From Lineus longissimus (lineage: Eukaryota; Nemertea; Pilidiophora; Heteronemertea; Lineidae): a DNA stretch of 64,000 nucleotides. Under the pieces are notes generated by a model. The model searched no databases, was not told where the DNA came from, and saw nothing but the letters and a program-made list of their open reading frames with translations. Shown piece after piece: positions 22,992 to 35,578 of the stretch (position 1 is its first letter; each line of letters starts with the position of its first letter). The DNA lies in NCBI RefSeq assembly GCF_910592395.1, contig NC_088313.1, positions 3,474,501 through 3,538,500 of the forward strand. The letters are read 5' to 3'. The translations under genes and the position numbers were made by a program.

Positions 22992-24810
22992 CTCAATGCG
23001 ATTAAGAATGCCAACGCGGTAGTTAGCTGTGAAAGAGAACGTGGTTACACTGTCCTTCACAGCAAGAACTTCCTGTAAAAATGTTTAATGAGGGAAAATT
23101 ACTTTCCCTGGAACCGAACCTCTTATTTACTCAATACCGGGTAACGAGAACGTTGCAATTTGCATCATGTATCCTGTGCATCAACACTCTTCATCTAGTG
23201 TAAGAGAAAGCACATTCTGTAGATCTACTTTAATACGAACAGTTAAAAAAGGGAAAATGACAAGTGTTTTTTTCTAAATCAGTCCCCTGTCTGGTGAATT
23301 ATTCAAAGACTGCCCGACTCGGACAGAATATATAGGACTTATTTGACAATTGTAACTAACAGAATTTTTTCATACCAAACAATTGGTTTGACCACTTTCA
23401 TATTCAGATCCGTTGAACACTCAAACTACATCCGATATTAGTTATTAAATGGTAGTGTTTTGCTAAACATACCGTAGCTCATTGGTAAATTTAGTTATAC
23501 ATGTAGGTTGATGTTTTTTCCAAATTTTGTTTCAGCTCTCAGATAGTACAGATAGTATGCGTAAGACCTTTCCCGCCACGTGAGTGCACGCCGAGATCCG
23601 AATTCACGTCGGTAATTTTTCAAGCGTTTACGTGTTTCCAGCGTGTACCTCGCACCTTCGCTTACCAAGAAGCAAAGCAGAGTGACAGGTGGTGAGAAGT
23701 GACGTCAAAGAATCGACGTTCACGTTGCAATCATTCGGACCCCGTTTACGTTGCAATAAGCTCGTCATCATTCGGAGTGATTTTGCGCTTACATATTTTG
23801 CCGCACACGCCTCTCATCCCACGCTGAACTTTGCGCATATCGACGGGTTTATATAAATTGTGAGAGACGAAATCATCGCCCTTTACAGATATATCACCTG
23901 AGCGAGATATTGGTAACAGCATTATTTAGGAACGCCCGGATCTTTTTTGCACGTGACATCGCTGTGACGGACCCGGGACGAGGGAGGAACCAATATCTAA
24001 AAAATATCAAAGATAACTTAAGAGGCTCGTCAACTTTTTAAGTTTGTCATTGATCGGCAACTTGATGTTATAGGATAGTTAAACGAAAGTGCTTAATAGG
24101 GATTGTCAAAAGAAAGGTAGGCAGGCCATTTTAATTTCATTTTATCATTGTTTGTTCGTCTGCATAATAGGTGTCATTTTTGTCATGATAAACAAGATAT
24201 CATGGCAGAAGAAGTACCAAAGGACTAATTCCAGATTCCAGATTCCTGATTTTTGAAGCGTTGTTTTAATTTAATATGCCATTTTTGTATTTAACATTTT
24301 GCCACCGCGGTTTCCCGCTGTATTGCCATCCTTGTGTTTTAAAAAGGGTGTACACGTGTTTTATATGTTTTCAAGAAAAGCTAAGAAGGCAGCCATTATT
24401 TAGCACTTTGGCAATGTCACAAAAGGGTTCACCAATTTTATTTTTTACCTTTTTTCAGGTAAGCTAGCATTTATATTAGTGTGTGTGGGTTTGATTAGCT
24501 TATGGTACGAGTCCACTACAAAGAATTTTGAAATTTCAGAAAACTACTGAAATCAGAGATCTTCAAAACCAGATTTTGATGCATATACTTGTTAAGTGGT
24601 AAACCTTACAATATGTTGATAGTAATGTCTCGATCAGCCTGACAAAAAAAACCTTGTCTCTCCGGTAAGTTCTACGCTTACACAATCCCCACAACATGTC
24701 ACATGAAATATAGACAACCTTCTTGGATCTTGGATTTGTTATTCCCGCAATTTAAAAGTCGAATAGGGTGGTTAAACAGAAGTGTTGAGCGTGAAACAAG
24801 TAACAGATTG
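22992..24810. other. Unassigned region
   Basis: No gene supported. A GC-richer block at about 23560-23960 contains several CACGT/ACGT words and a TATA-like TTTATATAAATT at 23849-23860, and could be a promoter, but no downstream exon is recognised. The rest is AT-rich. Confidence 0.4.
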
Positions 24811-25146
24811 GGTAGGCAACTTCTTGGGTAAGCAACTTCTTGGGTAGGCAACTTCTTGGGTAGGCAACTTCTTGGGTAGGCAACTTCTTGGGTAGGCAAC
24901 TTCTTGGGTAGGCAACTTCTTGGGTAGGCAACTTCTTGGGTAGGCAACTTCTTGGATAGGCAACTTCTTGGGTAGGCAACTTCTTGGGTAGGCAACTTCT
25001 TGGGTAGGCAACTTCTTGGGTAGGCAACTTCTTGGGTAGGCAACTTCTTGGGTAGGCAACTTCTTGGGTAGGCAACTTCTTGGGTAGGCAACTTCTTTGG
25101 TAGGCAACTTCTTGGGTAGGCAACTTCCTGGGTAGGCAACTTCTTG
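24811..25146. repeat. 16-bp minisatellite, about 21 units
   Basis: Tandem array of the 16-bp unit GGTAGGCAACTTCTTG with very few variants (GGTAAGC, GGATAGG, TTTGGT, TTCCTG). Because 16 is not a multiple of 3, all three minus-strand frames cycle through the same 16-residue period and all stay open, giving three overlapping pseudo-proteins rich in PTQEVAYPRSCLPKKL. Homogeneity suggests recent expansion. Confidence 0.95.
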
Positions 25147-25489
25147 AGAAGTAAGAAAATTGGCCTGGAAGGTAACTTGGCTTCTTATATTTGATTTCGT
25201 CATCATTTCTTATTGAATTTTTTGTCATTGTTTTTCATGTATGTTAGCGAGAGCCCAAAAGGGAGAAAACTAAAGATCTATATTGCATTATTTCAAAAAG
25301 TGAAAACTCATGTCGAGGTGATGTGTACTTTAAATTGAATAATTGGAAAAATCATTTTTGTAAAAGCTAAGGTTATTTTTGGAGCTTGCTCGTAATATCG
25401 AAACGTGACCTGTTTGCCATGTTGCTTAGCTGTCAAAAGTGTTTGATTTTCCCGTGTTTCATAACATGCTGATTAATTGAGTCCTCTAG

Positions 25490-26003
25490 CTGCACTCGAT
25501 ACCGCTCAATTTTCGCGGACGTTTTTATTTTTGCGTCTTTCGCGAGCAATCTACATGCAGATAGGCGAAATAACAAAATCGCGAAGATGTTAATTTTTTT
25601 ATTAGGAAAATTGAATATTTCTTCGTCGTCTGCAAAAATAAAAATTGTAACTTTTAGAAATTTTAGATTTTTATCGCGAATCGCAAAATTACAGAATGGC
25701 GAAAAAATAGCGGTTTACAGTACAGTAAAATGCAATCAAGGAAACATAACACTTGGCTGTCGGAATCACTCGTCATCTCTATATCACAATTAGAAAATTG
25801 TAAACCGTCAAATTTTCGAGAGATTTTATTTTTGCGGATATCGCAAATGACCTCAATGCGCGAAAAGAAAAATCGGAAAATGTATTTGTTTTTATTGGAA
25901 AACCAGCGAAATTTCGAAACCTGTCAAAAAAGAAAAATCGTGAAATCGTGAAGTGTTTTAATTTTTTGGCAAATCGCTGTGGGAAAATTAAGTGGTTTAC
26001 TGT
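25490..26003. mobile_element. Two adjacent small TIR elements of a TTTCGCG-rich family
   Basis: The right copy (about 25790-26003) has inverted ends TTGTAAACCGTCAAATTTTC and GAAAATTAAGTGGTTTACTG. The left copy (about 25490-25727) ends GCGGTTTACAGTA and starts with the matching CGCTCAATTTTCGCGG. Both are AT-rich with repeated TTTTCGCG/CGCGAAAA words. A further diverged copy may lie at about 50628-50845. They are non-coding; frames inside are accidental. Confidence 0.55.
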
Positions 26004-26451
26004 AATGTGCTTCCAAGATGGAAAGTATACACGTCAGGTAGCTGAACCCGAGTATTCAGTGGTATACACCTTTCCAGAAATGGGGCGCTGAGTGTCCGAA
26101 ATAGTGATGTCATGAGGGGAAACTAGGCCTTATGGTGGAGGGACAAATGAGATAGTCATGGTTGACCAACACACTTGAATGCCTTTAATGACGGACATGG
26201 GGGAAAAAGTTAGTTCCAATGCAAGCCACCAATTTCGGGAAGCATGTATAATACAAGTATCTCGCGGCTGGAAATTTCTGGGCTATTTTATGGCATGCTG
26301 CACTATGTTTTTATGAAAGTGTTCGAAGTGAGTTGGTTAAGTTACTTGTCGTAATTTCTAAAAGGTGTTATATCACTTTATTTCACTTTCATAAGATCAG
26401 ACACTTCCTCTTGACCAGTAATCTTTGAGTTGTGTTGGGATCGACTCCCAG
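26004..26451. other. Non-coding flank of the LTR element
   Basis: Nothing recognised: no repeat end and no exon. It abuts the 3' LTR of the retrotransposon, which is on the minus strand. Confidence 0.5.
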
Positions 26452-26669
26452 CGCCAGTTAGGGTAGAACACAACGACAAAGCAACACCGATATCCAATCC
26501 AACGCAACTTTAATGTGAGACAAAATAAGCACACGACCAACCAGTCGTCGGGCTGAACTTAGAGTGGCCTAACATACATACATGTACATGCATACACAAA
26601 TAGTATTAGGGCAATTACAACAATACATAAAAGGGTGTTATTAACAACAATACCACAATTACTGGCGCA
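26452..26669 (-). repeat. 3' LTR of the retrotransposon
   Basis: 218 bp, identical to 31769-31986. On the coding (minus) strand it starts TGCGCCAGTAATTG and ends CCTAACTGGCG, so its termini form a short inverted repeat (CGCCAGT..ACTGGCG). Confidence 0.93.
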
Positions 26670-26670
26670 A

Positions 26671-26684
26671 CCTCTTTTTCTTTT
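26671..26684 (-). other. Polypurine tract
   Basis: On the minus strand AAAAGAAAAAGAGG lies a base or two upstream of the 3' LTR start (TGCGCC). This is the expected position and composition for priming plus-strand DNA synthesis. Confidence 0.75.
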
Positions 26685-26743
26685 AGAAAGATGATAGTGA
26701 GAGTCCAATATATTCACGAATGATCATGAGAATGAGGTTTGAA

Positions 26744-29700
26744 TTAGAAATGGCCGTAAAACTGCGTTTGCTTTCGATCACGGCAGGAGCGTCGCAGAGG
26801 TTGAGGGTCAGTGGACGCGGATATGCATGGTTCATTTTGGGTCGAAGGCTCGGCTATTTCCAGAGGAATCTCGGGAACGGGCGGTGGCGGTGGCGTCTGT
26901 ATTGGCTCTGGGAGTTCGGATAAGGCACGTTCCGTCGCAGGTACGCACACGGTCACGTCGGAGTCGTCGTCGTCATCGTCATCTGTCGAGTACTTATAGT
27001 TTTTAGTGTCTAGAACTACCTGGCTTGGTACCCTATAACACTCAGTTTTCTTGACCCGGTAAGATGCATTTCGCAGTTGAGAACCAACAAGCTTTCTGAT
27101 ATTGCACCAATTGTTGTCTAGTGACGTCAAGATGTAACGATCACGAGATGCAGACTTGTTACGATCGGCGTAGAGGTACACGATGTCGCCGACTTCCCAA
27201 TCCTGTATTGAACCAGTGTCGGAGGTGCGCGTGTTCGGAGCTTTTGACTTTTCGCTATGTGGGTGATTGTCTTTGCGCTTACTGTGTTGATTTCGGATCA
27301 AAGACTCGTCAGACATATTCAGCTGTCTGTTCGTGAACTGGTCACGTTGTAGCATCATTTCACGTGCGGAGAGGCCTCTTGAGCGGACGCGAGCATTTAG
27401 GGTTGCAGAGGCAATGGCTAGGGTCTTCGCGGAGATGCACCCACCTGTGGGGTCAGTTTTTAGCAACTCCAACTCTAATTCCTGGACAGCTTTTTCGGCT
27501 ACCGGGTTTTTGTTGACGTTCTTTACTCTACCAACTTCGATCGCGATTTTGAGTTCTGATAGCTGTTTGTCGCTGACTAAAGCTTTGAAGCCTGGCGCCG
27601 GGTCAACGCGAATTACAGCGTTAGGACCATCTAAGGGTCTAATATCAACACATAGGCGGATGAGACCATCGCGGAGTGATTCATGGCGCTCATCTTCGAT
27701 AAGGGTTGACGTAGTGTATGACGTCACACACTCTCTGAGGACAAGGATGAACTGCCTGTTGCGCCTGATCACATCTGCAGCGAATGATACACCGACGGTG
27801 TCTGGCGGATCACAAGTACTTTGTTCCGCAAACAAATGTGGGGTTTTCAAAAGCGATGCGCATTTGTGACAAGACTGAGCGACCTTTTCAATGGACTTGT
27901 CGAGATCCAAGGCGAAGAAGTAGCGGTGGGTAACCGACTTCAGCTGATTGGTTGACGGATGGTCAAGCCTAACATGGAGAGCTGTCAGTAAGCCATCTAG
28001 TACCTGACGGGGAACGACTATTCGTTCACGCGTTGGGATGAGTGGTTCGTTCTGGGGTACAACCAAAAGACCGTCTTTTGCAATCGTCGCAGCGTTGAGG
28101 TAACGTTTCACGTCCTTACTGTTAGTTACCTTTTTGGAAGGGCGTGTACCTTGCTTCAGGTGCGCATGTGTGCGTCTTAAATCTGCGCACTCAGACTGGA
28201 TCGATAGCCATGTCGACCTGCTGGTAAACGGGAGCTTGTGAATGCCGGACACAATGTCGGATACGTTTACAGGTACGCGTCGAACGACTGAGTCCTCGGT
28301 TTGATTTACGAAACTGCAGATTTGGCAACCTTGCTCATCACATGGTGGGGCATTGCGGCTTGCAAAATCCGACTGCAGTATGGAAGAGCCCGATACATGG
28401 CGTATAGATACCTGGTATCTACTCGCTGTTGACAGGAATGTGGTGACTCTAGGACTAGCAGAAAACTCACCGCGGCAGAGTTTCTCAAATGCTTGTACGC
28501 ATGGTTTACTGTCTGTCAAGACACAAGTGTTTTCTGTGGCTTGGATTATATAAGGACTAAAATGTTTGACAGCTGCTGCGATTGACAAAGCTTCGACCTC
28601 GCACGGTAGCCAAGTAGCTTGTCTGTCTCGTAGTTTTGCGCTAAAGAAACCGGCTAGGTGTACCTTGTCTGACCGAGTGACGTAGAGTGTAGCGCCTAGA
28701 CCAGGTTTTCTAAATGCGCCGTCTGTTACGATCCACAGAGTGTCACTTGGACGAGGTAGCGTGATAATGCGATTTGTTCCAAGTGTTTTCTGAGCGCTTT
28801 TGAAGGCTTCACACAGTTCGTCAGACCAAACAATTTTCTCTTTGGACTCGCGACCGGCGGTAGCTTGGTCTAATAGAGTGAGTACATCGGAACATCTCGG
28901 GATAACGCGGGCAAGTACCTTATAGGCGCCAATGAAAGACCTTAGGTCCTTCACTTTCTCTGGGAGATTGCAATTCGAGAGGGTTGCGATGCGATGGGGG
29001 CTAGCTTGGAGGGTACCCAGAGACCAGATCCATCCAAGGATGGTTGTACTCTTAGGAGCGATAATCGTTTTCGGGGCTGAAAGTGCGAGACGATTGATAT
29101 GCAGGACGTGTAGGAACTTCTTGAAGTTAAGGAGGAGCTCCTCTGGGGTGTCTCCACCGATGTAGAGGTCATCGGCTATTTTAGCTACGATGCCTTCTTG
29201 AATGAGGTGTCCTACAACGCGAGACATTAGTTCCTCAAGTGCTGTTTCAGAGCCGGGCATGCCCATCGCCGATCGAGTGTAGACACGAACGCCGCGGAAT
29301 GGGGTACAAACACCACAGTATTTCATAGACTCTTGGGAGAGGGGAATCTGATAAAACGCGCTGGTGAGATCTGTAGTGATTACGTACTTCCACTTCGCGA
29401 TCTGGCGCAAGGTTGAGTCCACGTCGGGCATTAGGGAGGGCTGGGGTTTGCTGTAGCGTCCCACGTCAGTAAAAGCGGTGACGAGCCGAAATCCGCCTTT
29501 GGATTTCTTTACCAAGAACGATGGGTTTAGATATTCCACGTTCACGCCTACGTCTTCAGGGCGTTTGAATACGCCTTGGTGTTCTAGGGTGTCGAACTTC
29601 TCTTGAAGTTCGAGTAATTGGTTACGCGCGTACTGAGGGAGGCGACCCTTTCTCTGTGGGGGCTGTACCGGGCCCATGTTAACCTTAGCCTCGAACGGAC

Positions 29701-31636
29701 CGGAAGCTCCGTTGTAACCTTTGAAGTTTGGGTCGAATACGCTGTCATATTCGTCTAGGGTCGAGCGGAATTTGGTGGCTATGTCGGGGGGTAGGATGTT
29801 ATCAGGGTCAAGACTTACTGTAGCGGAGTGTTTTGAAGAGTCAGACTTAGCCCGTATCAGGGGTGTCTTTGTGCATCGCGTCGGCGCAGGATCTGTTTCC
29901 GGCACGAAGACGGGGCGAATCTGGCATATATGTTCGTTGCGTTTTAGGACAACGGGTTCGCTAGTAGTGTTAGGGATGCGGATTTTTCCTGCGATACTTG
30001 GTATCACGGCTGGACTAGGCCAAGTTTCTGTTGCGAGTCTGGCGTCTACCTTGGGTTCCAGAGCGAATTCCGAATCGGGGGGAATGTCGACCGGGGTGTC
30101 TATTTCAAGGAAGTCACCGGGCCAAATCGTGACAGATTGGTCTGGAGCGCGGATTACGCATGAGCGAATTGCATGACGACCAGATGGTTCGGGTAGTGAG
30201 CCGTAGATGTACTTGGAGCCGTCGCCAAGTCGGACCTCGCGTTTTGCAGGTCGGACGGAAACGTCATTATGTTCCATGAACGGGGTACCTGCAAGGATAT
30301 CTACATCAAGGTTTTCAATGACAAGACCTTCAAAAAATAATGGTTGATCGTCTCTGGTAAATGTCAGCCTAGTTTCCCCAATGACTTTCAAAGGGGATGA
30401 CCCGTCAGCTTGGTGGGCAGACTGTGAGCTTTTACGGATGTCTACGCCAAGTCTTTTAGAAGATGGCAAGCTGATGAGGTTCCCTGTTGCGCCAGTATCA
30501 ATAGTGATGCGGGCGCCATGGTGTTCATAGAAACAGTTTATGTAGGGTGACTGACGCACCTGGATTCTTTGGGCTGATGGGTTAAAGTCACAGCTACTCG
30601 GACCTTGAATGTCACTACTGCAATCAAAACTGGACACCTGAGGTTCCTGAGTAGTTGTGTCATAATCGGCATTGTCATTGTCAAGGATACTTAGTATCTG
30701 TCTTGCTCTTACCATGTAGCGGCGATCCTTTTCGGGGAGAAACTTGCACTCGCTTAGGAAGTGTCCCTGATCACTGCGACCCGCCTGTTTGCAAAGAGGA
30801 CAAGACTTATCCCCTCTGCCGTCGAACTTTCTGCCTGATCTCCCTTGAGGGCGAAACGAATTGGTTTTAGGAACGGATTGGTGTGATGCTGCGGCACGCA
30901 TCACTTTAGCACTTTCGTTCGTACGTATTTCGTCCAGTAGAGAATCGAGGGCTTGGGAGATCTCCGGTTTTAACGATGATAGGGTCCTCGATCTTAGCTC
31001 GGTCCCGTAACGTTGTTTAACGAGTTTGGGTAACTCCGGGTTGATGAGTCTGAGCCACGTAAGTACTACCATATTCTCGAGAGAAGGTGAGAGCTCTTCA
31101 TCTTCAGTCATGACAGACCCGTGGTGAGATAAGCCGTTCGCTTTTAGTAGATTGTCCTCGACGAAGGCCGCGAGCCGTTGGTATAGGTCCTCTGGTCTTT
31201 CGTCAGGCCCTAGTTGAAAGTCGGCCAGATCAAGGAAATGGCCACCCGTTGTCTGGAATCCAAAGTGTAATCGGATAGTTTGCCAAATGAGATCGGTGGA
31301 TGTGGAGTTCTTCACTATAGTATTCCGGGAAATAATTGGACAGAAGTTCGCTATTTGACCTAACATTAGTTCTAACATGGACACCTTTTGTTGGGCAGTC
31401 CAACTGGAACCTTCAGGTACGGTTGCTGGGTCATCCTTGAACCCGCGAACCGGTTCAGTCTTGGTTTTCTTGCCCCAAGTCATACCATCCACCAGAAATT
31501 GGGCAAAGTTTGCATCAAGGGATAGGGTGTACACTAAGTTCTGTTTCCAGTTCTCGAACGAACTTATCGTCTCGTTTTTGGTCAAGCACCACTGTTTCGG
31601 CGCGCGTTGCATGATGTAATTGGAAATTCGGATCAC
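26744..31636 (-). CDS. Retrotransposon Gag-Pol polyprotein
   Basis: One open frame of 1630 codons; the first ATG is at 31612, codon 9 (the open frame itself begins at a GTG). Numbering from 31636: a Gag-like region (1-265), a zinc knuckle C279-x2-C282-x9-H292-x4-C297, an aspartic protease DTGA at 380-383, reverse transcriptase with D756 and ADD at 821-823 (IADDLYIGG), RNase H (TDGAF with D972, E1013/E1015, D1042, SDFASR with D1090), an H2C2 zinc motif (H1221, H1226, C1256, C1259) and integrase D1288, D1345, E1381 with D-35-E spacing. The C-terminus carries a short acidic run and a Pro-rich stretch. All catalytic residues looked for are present and no stop interrupts the frame, so it is plausibly active. 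Gag and Pol are fused without a frameshift site. It is of transposon origin, not a host gene. Confidence 0.93.
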   Translation of the reverse strand: MIRISNYIMQRAPKQWCLTKNETISSFENWKQNLVYTLSLDANFAQFLVDGMTWGKKTKTEPVRGFKDDPATVPEGSSWTAQQKVSMLELMLGQIANFCPIISRNTIVKNSTSTDLIWQTIRLHFGFQTTGGHFLDLADFQLGPDERPEDLYQRLAAFVEDNLLKANGLSHHGSVMTEDEELSPSLENMVVLTWLRLINPELPKLVKQRYGTELRSRTLSSLKPEISQALDSLLDEIRTNESAKVMRAAASHQSVPKTNSFRPQGRSGRKFDGRGDKSCPLCKQAGRSDQGHFLSECKFLPEKDRRYMVRARQILSILDNDNADYDTTTQEPQVSSFDCSSDIQGPSSCDFNPSAQRIQVRQSPYINCFYEHHGARITIDTGATGNLISLPSSKRLGVDIRKSSQSAHQADGSSPLKVIGETRLTFTRDDQPLFFEGLVIENLDVDILAGTPFMEHNDVSVRPAKREVRLGDGSKYIYGSLPEPSGRHAIRSCVIRAPDQSVTIWPGDFLEIDTPVDIPPDSEFALEPKVDARLATETWPSPAVIPSIAGKIRIPNTTSEPVVLKRNEHICQIRPVFVPETDPAPTRCTKTPLIRAKSDSSKHSATVSLDPDNILPPDIATKFRSTLDEYDSVFDPNFKGYNGASGPFEAKVNMGPVQPPQRKGRLPQYARNQLLELQEKFDTLEHQGVFKRPEDVGVNVEYLNPSFLVKKSKGGFRLVTAFTDVGRYSKPQPSLMPDVDSTLRQIAKWKYVITTDLTSAFYQIPLSQESMKYCGVCTPFRGVRVYTRSAMGMPGSETALEELMSRVVGHLIQEGIVAKIADDLYIGGDTPEELLLNFKKFLHVLHINRLALSAPKTIIAPKSTTILGWIWSLGTLQASPHRIATLSNCNLPEKVKDLRSFIGAYKVLARVIPRCSDVLTLLDQATAGRESKEKIVWSDELCEAFKSAQKTLGTNRIITLPRPSDTLWIVTDGAFRKPGLGATLYVTRSDKVHLAGFFSAKLRDRQATWLPCEVEALSIAAAVKHFSPYIIQATENTCVLTDSKPCVQAFEKLCRGEFSASPRVTTFLSTASRYQVSIRHVSGSSILQSDFASRNAPPCDEQGCQICSFVNQTEDSVVRRVPVNVSDIVSGIHKLPFTSRSTWLSIQSECADLRRTHAHLKQGTRPSKKVTNSKDVKRYLNAATIAKDGLLVVPQNEPLIPTRERIVVPRQVLDGLLTALHVRLDHPSTNQLKSVTHRYFFALDLDKSIEKVAQSCHKCASLLKTPHLFAEQSTCDPPDTVGVSFAADVIRRNRQFILVLRECVTSYTTSTLIEDERHESLRDGLIRLCVDIRPLDGPNAVIRVDPAPGFKALVSDKQLSELKIAIEVGRVKNVNKNPVAEKAVQELELELLKTDPTGGCISAKTLAIASATLNARVRSRGLSAREMMLQRDQFTNRQLNMSDESLIRNQHSKRKDNHPHSEKSKAPNTRTSDTGSIQDWEVGDIVYLYADRNKSASRDRYILTSLDNNWCNIRKLVGSQLRNASYRVKKTECYRVPSQVVLDTKNYKYSTDDDDDDDSDVTVCVPATERALSELPEPIQTPPPPPVPEIPLEIAEPSTQNEPCISASTDPQPLRRSCRDRKQTQFYGHF

Positions 31637-31750
31637 TTGATATGTACGAATCCGGTGAAGATACGGTGCACGTTAGCACTGTGCCGTGTTTTGCGATTGT
31701 CCTACCGCCGTTAGAGTATCGTTCACTCGTAGGTACGGTTTTTGGGTTCG

Positions 31751-31768
31751 AAGGAACCGCTGCCACCA
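31751..31768 (-). other. Primer-binding site
   Basis: Directly after the 5' LTR on the minus strand comes TGGTGGCAGCGGTTCCTT. It begins TGG, the complement of a tRNA 3' CCA end, as expected for a tRNA primer. Which tRNA matches was not determined. Confidence 0.7.
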
Positions 31769-31986
31769 CGCCAGTTAGGGTAGAACACAACGACAAAGCA
31801 ACACCGATATCCAATCCAACGCAACTTTAATGTGAGACAAAATAAGCACACGACCAACCAGTCGTCGGGCTGAACTTAGAGTGGCCTAACATACATACAT
31901 GTACATGCATACACAAATAGTATTAGGGCAATTACAACAATACATAAAAGGGTGTTATTAACAACAATACCACAATTACTGGCGCA
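31769..31986 (-). repeat. 5' LTR of the retrotransposon
   Basis: 218 bp, identical to 26452-26669. It should contain the element's promoter and polyadenylation signal; I could not place them with confidence. Confidence 0.93.
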
Positions 31987-34900
31987 GAGATTGATGGCAC
32001 TTGGGATTGGGGAGAGCATGAAGCTACAGGACAAATTTGGAGGGAAGTAAAAAGTTCTAATGTTGTGTAACTGGCGCTGAGAAAGATTGGTTTTAAATTG
32101 GCAGAAAAACGCGTTCGTCGTGGATGGGCTTCAACTGAATGAGGTGCGCTTTTAACTTCTTTGGTGCAAGGGAAACCTTTCAAACGGCCTTCCCAATGCA
32201 TCGTAAGGTACGATGGACCCACCGTCTACGTTTGAAATCTGTTGTTGCGCAAGCTATATGGGCAGAGCAAATTATTGCTTGTCACAGGTTAATAGCACTT
32301 AAGTTCCGCCAAGCGTAGACTGGAGTCCCAACTCAATTCCCGACAGCGATAATTCTGTATTCGTTTCTTGAAAAACATAATCACGTCTTTATATCTCAAG
32401 TGTCTCATCATCGGAAAATGGCGAACGTTTCTTTGACATGGATAGGAATGTGACATGGGCTACACTTCCTTAAGTGTGGAATCCAGAAACGAACCCTTCC
32501 GAGGAACACCAACAAAACGTGCTGGTATGCAGAGCATGTATTGTACACCTCTTCTTTCAAAGTTCTCATTGTCAATGTTTCGCCTTACTGCTGGTAAAGC
32601 ATTAAGAAAATCTACAAAATGAAGAGTTTTTTCAAGAACTGGAGTCTGATGAATAAATGGAAAAAAAACTGATATATTCATATATATAAATATGTGTACT
32701 TCCTGAAAAAAAGCACGTGTTCACGTTCAAACCTTGCATTTACTGGGAAAGGTTCCTATTGATACCTCTTAGATTATAACTTGATTGACAACCACACGCC
32801 AAGATCTTAATCTCTTATAAGTCGCTTCCAAACGTTGCTTTTTTGCTTTGTCGCCGAGCAAAATGATGTTTTGCGACTTGCATTTTTATTTTTTTCTGTT
32901 ACTGTACTAAATTTTAAAATTGTACATGATTCATGTACCATGCTCGAAAATCATCGTCATGGCGTTAACATACACAACGACGTCTCCTACTGCACGTCAT
33001 CTCAGAGGAATTTGATGAAATGTCGGCCACAGGTCTCGCATATAGTATAAACTAACAAATAGCACTTCAAAAGGTCGTTAGTGGACACTACAGGTGTCTA
33101 TTGATACTTATCATTTGATTGACACGTCAGGTTCGTGTGATGAGAATGTATTATTGGCTTAAACATGTCAGATTGTGTTCTGATTAATGGGCTTATGGCA
33201 GTGTTAGTGTAGTTTTGCACGCTACGATTGCCAATGACGTTCCGAACTACTAAAATGGCAAAGGTGTATACGTGAAATTAGCAGTAATTATCTCTATCTG
33301 GTCACAAATTACCTGCAAGCCATAAACTTTCTTTTTTTAAACAGACGCCATGATGAAGCTATTTGAAGAAAAAAACGTTGCGAGACCAAACGCCAATGTA
33401 CTCGTATTCCAGCTAAACCTTATTCTTGGTTAAGGGAATTCCCTTTCGATGTATTATTGTACCCCCTTTGCTCTTATCAAGTTAAAAGCATTTTTATTAA
33501 CTGTGTAGGTGCTATAGATATTCTGTAGCCTAGCTGGTTAGCACCTCCGCCGCGGCCACCACAACGAGCTTCTCGAATCCTTATTGCATTTTTTTCACGG
33601 CGTTCGCGTTGACACTTTCTTCTGCATCACGAAATTGTTTCAATAATAAAATTTGAGGAAGCGGTCGATAATACGTTTACGTCGAGAGGAAAATCGAATC
33701 GGGTTGAGTTAATTTAGCATCGTGCAGAAAACAGTGATTTTATTAGATCGTTTGGGTCAGAAGGAGTTTTATCCTCGATTGAAAAATAATACCGATCACT
33801 TTTTTTGATGAGAGGTGTGGGCTATTTTCAGCCAAACGCCGAGGCTCACGATCGAGGCTCCGAGCATCTCGTATACCTGAGTTCCGGGTCCCTCGACCCC
33901 GTGTCTTGGAGCAAGCGTACTCTTGTTTTAAAAAAACAATTACGTTCTTAATTACAATGTAGCTTTGAAAACATATGGAAGAAGTTTCACATCAAAACCT
34001 CTATCCGATAGGTCGCAGTAAGCAAAACTTGGTATATCGTCTATACTTGCCGTCTTCATTATTCGCTGTTAAAAGTCCTGAAAAGACCAGTAGTACAAAT
34101 ACAGTCGCTATACAAGAAGTCCATCTGAGGAAATGTTTTAAAACAAAAACCGCTCTTGACAGCTTCATTCCTCTCCCAACAGTTCTGTCAGTGATCGAGG
34201 CAATCTTCCCAGAACTTTTTCAGAGTTCTAATAAACTTTGCGTCTAACCCAACAACAAACTCAGTTGTTCAAATCGAAGACAACACTAATCCCCTTCTTT
34301 ATTTACAGAACTGAATCCTCGTGATTTGTACCAACATTTCTTGTCATTTGCACCTAATGATCACCATTATCAGCTTTTCAAATATTAGAACGAAAGCCAC
34401 AATTTTCTGTAAATCATTTCCTCAGTTCATTGTCATTTATAACTTCCCAAGTTCAAATTTTCCAGACCAATTGGATATCTTTTTTCGGTAATAACTTACA
34501 TGTACCGGTATACCAATTCATAAGAACAGATTTTAAAGTCACTGAGTGGTCGAAAAAAATTAGTAGCGAAAGATTATTACCTGGTTGATCAAGGCTCCCA
34601 AAGACATTTCCACGTTCGCCTTGAATGATGGAAACAGAATAAAGAAAATTGTCGTCGTCTTACTTGCTCATCCATGCTCTGAAAGAAATTTCAATAAAAG
34701 ATTGCTAGTGACGATGTGGCATTGCCATTTAAGGTAAATTATTTCAATTATGCTCTGATTTTTAATAATCTACTAGGCCTACAAACGAGAGTGTACATCC
34801 CCCATTTTCCCAGTATGTTGGTATTTTTAAGGACAAATAGCTATTAACGCTTGGGATGATGCATGATTTGTAAATATAGGTGTATTGTCTACAGACACAA

Positions 34901-35327
34901 CGTTTTGAATAACATTTTCAAATAATTACTATGTACTCGCTCATAAGTAAAGTCGTGCAGCTTCAACAAGCACAAATATCACCAACCTTGCCCGCTGCGT
35001 ACCGGGTGCAAATGTTTGACTGGCTGAATCACTATTTTCAACGTGTTCCACAGGGATGACAATAATTGTACAGTATAATGCGATGCCTAACAAAGTCATT
35101 ACAAGAGTAGCATTCGGGACTAAATTTTCATTTTCGTGTCATTATTGTCAATAATACTGTGTCGAGATCCAATAGTGAATTTATTTTCTCTCGTATTCTC
35201 GGTTTAAATTCGTCGCCACTTCAGCGTGGTTTACTGACAGATAGAACCCTGACGGGAAATGCTTAAATGGGGGAGTATCGAATGGCCAAAAAGAACCTTA
35301 GGCGGGAGTCAGTTCTATTTTCATAAG
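31987..35327. other. Mostly unassigned region right of the LTR element
   Basis: Two possible remnants. First, a minus-strand segment 32645-32460 follows an acceptor-like TTTATTCATCAG and encodes about 61 residues to a stop (..LHFVDFLNALPAVRRNI..RFVGVPRKGSF..); family unknown, possibly a last exon or a decayed transposon gene. Second, 33530-33592 looks like a degraded tRNA-like sequence (TAGCCTAGCTGGTTAGCACC, then TCGAATCC). Otherwise AT-rich, with no gene seen. Confidence 0.4.
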
Positions 35328-35578
35328 TCAGCGGCAGCGCAGTGAGAGTCGGCCTCATGATCAGGAGGTCGTGGGTTCGACTCCAGGCCGAGTCACTGCT
35401 TAGTTCCCCTACTGGTCGAGTTCAATTGAGCGCCTTGTGGTTGCTCCTTGAAACCCCTGATTGATTTCTGTGGAGACCGGGGTAATAATATGATATCCCA
35501 AAGCGCTTTGAGCGAGAACTATAGTGTGACGGAATTGCGCTATATAAAAGACTCATTATTATATTATTATTAAGTCTG
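35328..35578 (+). mobile_element. tRNA-derived SINE
   Basis: The head has an A-box-like segment (GGCAGCGCAGTGAGAG) and a perfect B box (GGTTCGACTCC near 35373), with CCTCATGATCAGGAGG between. The body follows, then a tail AAAGCGCTTTGAGCG, GCGCTATATAAAAGACTC and an ATTATTATTATTA end. This tail type is common in invertebrate SINEs that borrow LINE 3' ends. The head does not fold into a full tRNA. Confidence 0.8.

Larger units (their letters stand above)
26452..31986 (-). mobile_element. Intact LTR retrotransposon, Ty3/gypsy-like
   Basis: A 5535-bp element on the minus strand with two LTRs of 218 bp that I find identical base for base, a primer-binding site next to the 5' LTR, a polypurine tract next to the 3' LTR, and one uninterrupted Gag-Pol frame. 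Pol order is protease, reverse transcriptase, RNase H, integrase, the Ty3/gypsy order (copia has integrase first). There is no envelope gene. A clean target-site duplication is not visible: outer flanks are CCCAG at the left and GAGAT at the right if the shared 218 bp is the LTR. Identical LTRs imply very recent insertion. Confidence 0.93.

Noticed and set aside
24699-25228. Three overlapping minus-strand frames of about 150 residues with PTQEVAYPRSC repeats
   Set aside because: They are three readings of one 16-bp minisatellite; no splice sites or flanking coding sequence support a protein.
29721-30176. Plus-strand frames of 60-178 codons inside the LTR element
   Set aside because: They are antisense shadows of the Gag-Pol frame.
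31515-31814. Separate 99-codon gene at the 5' end of the retrotransposon
   Set aside because: It overlaps the LTR, leader and Gag-Pol start in another frame and has no family features.
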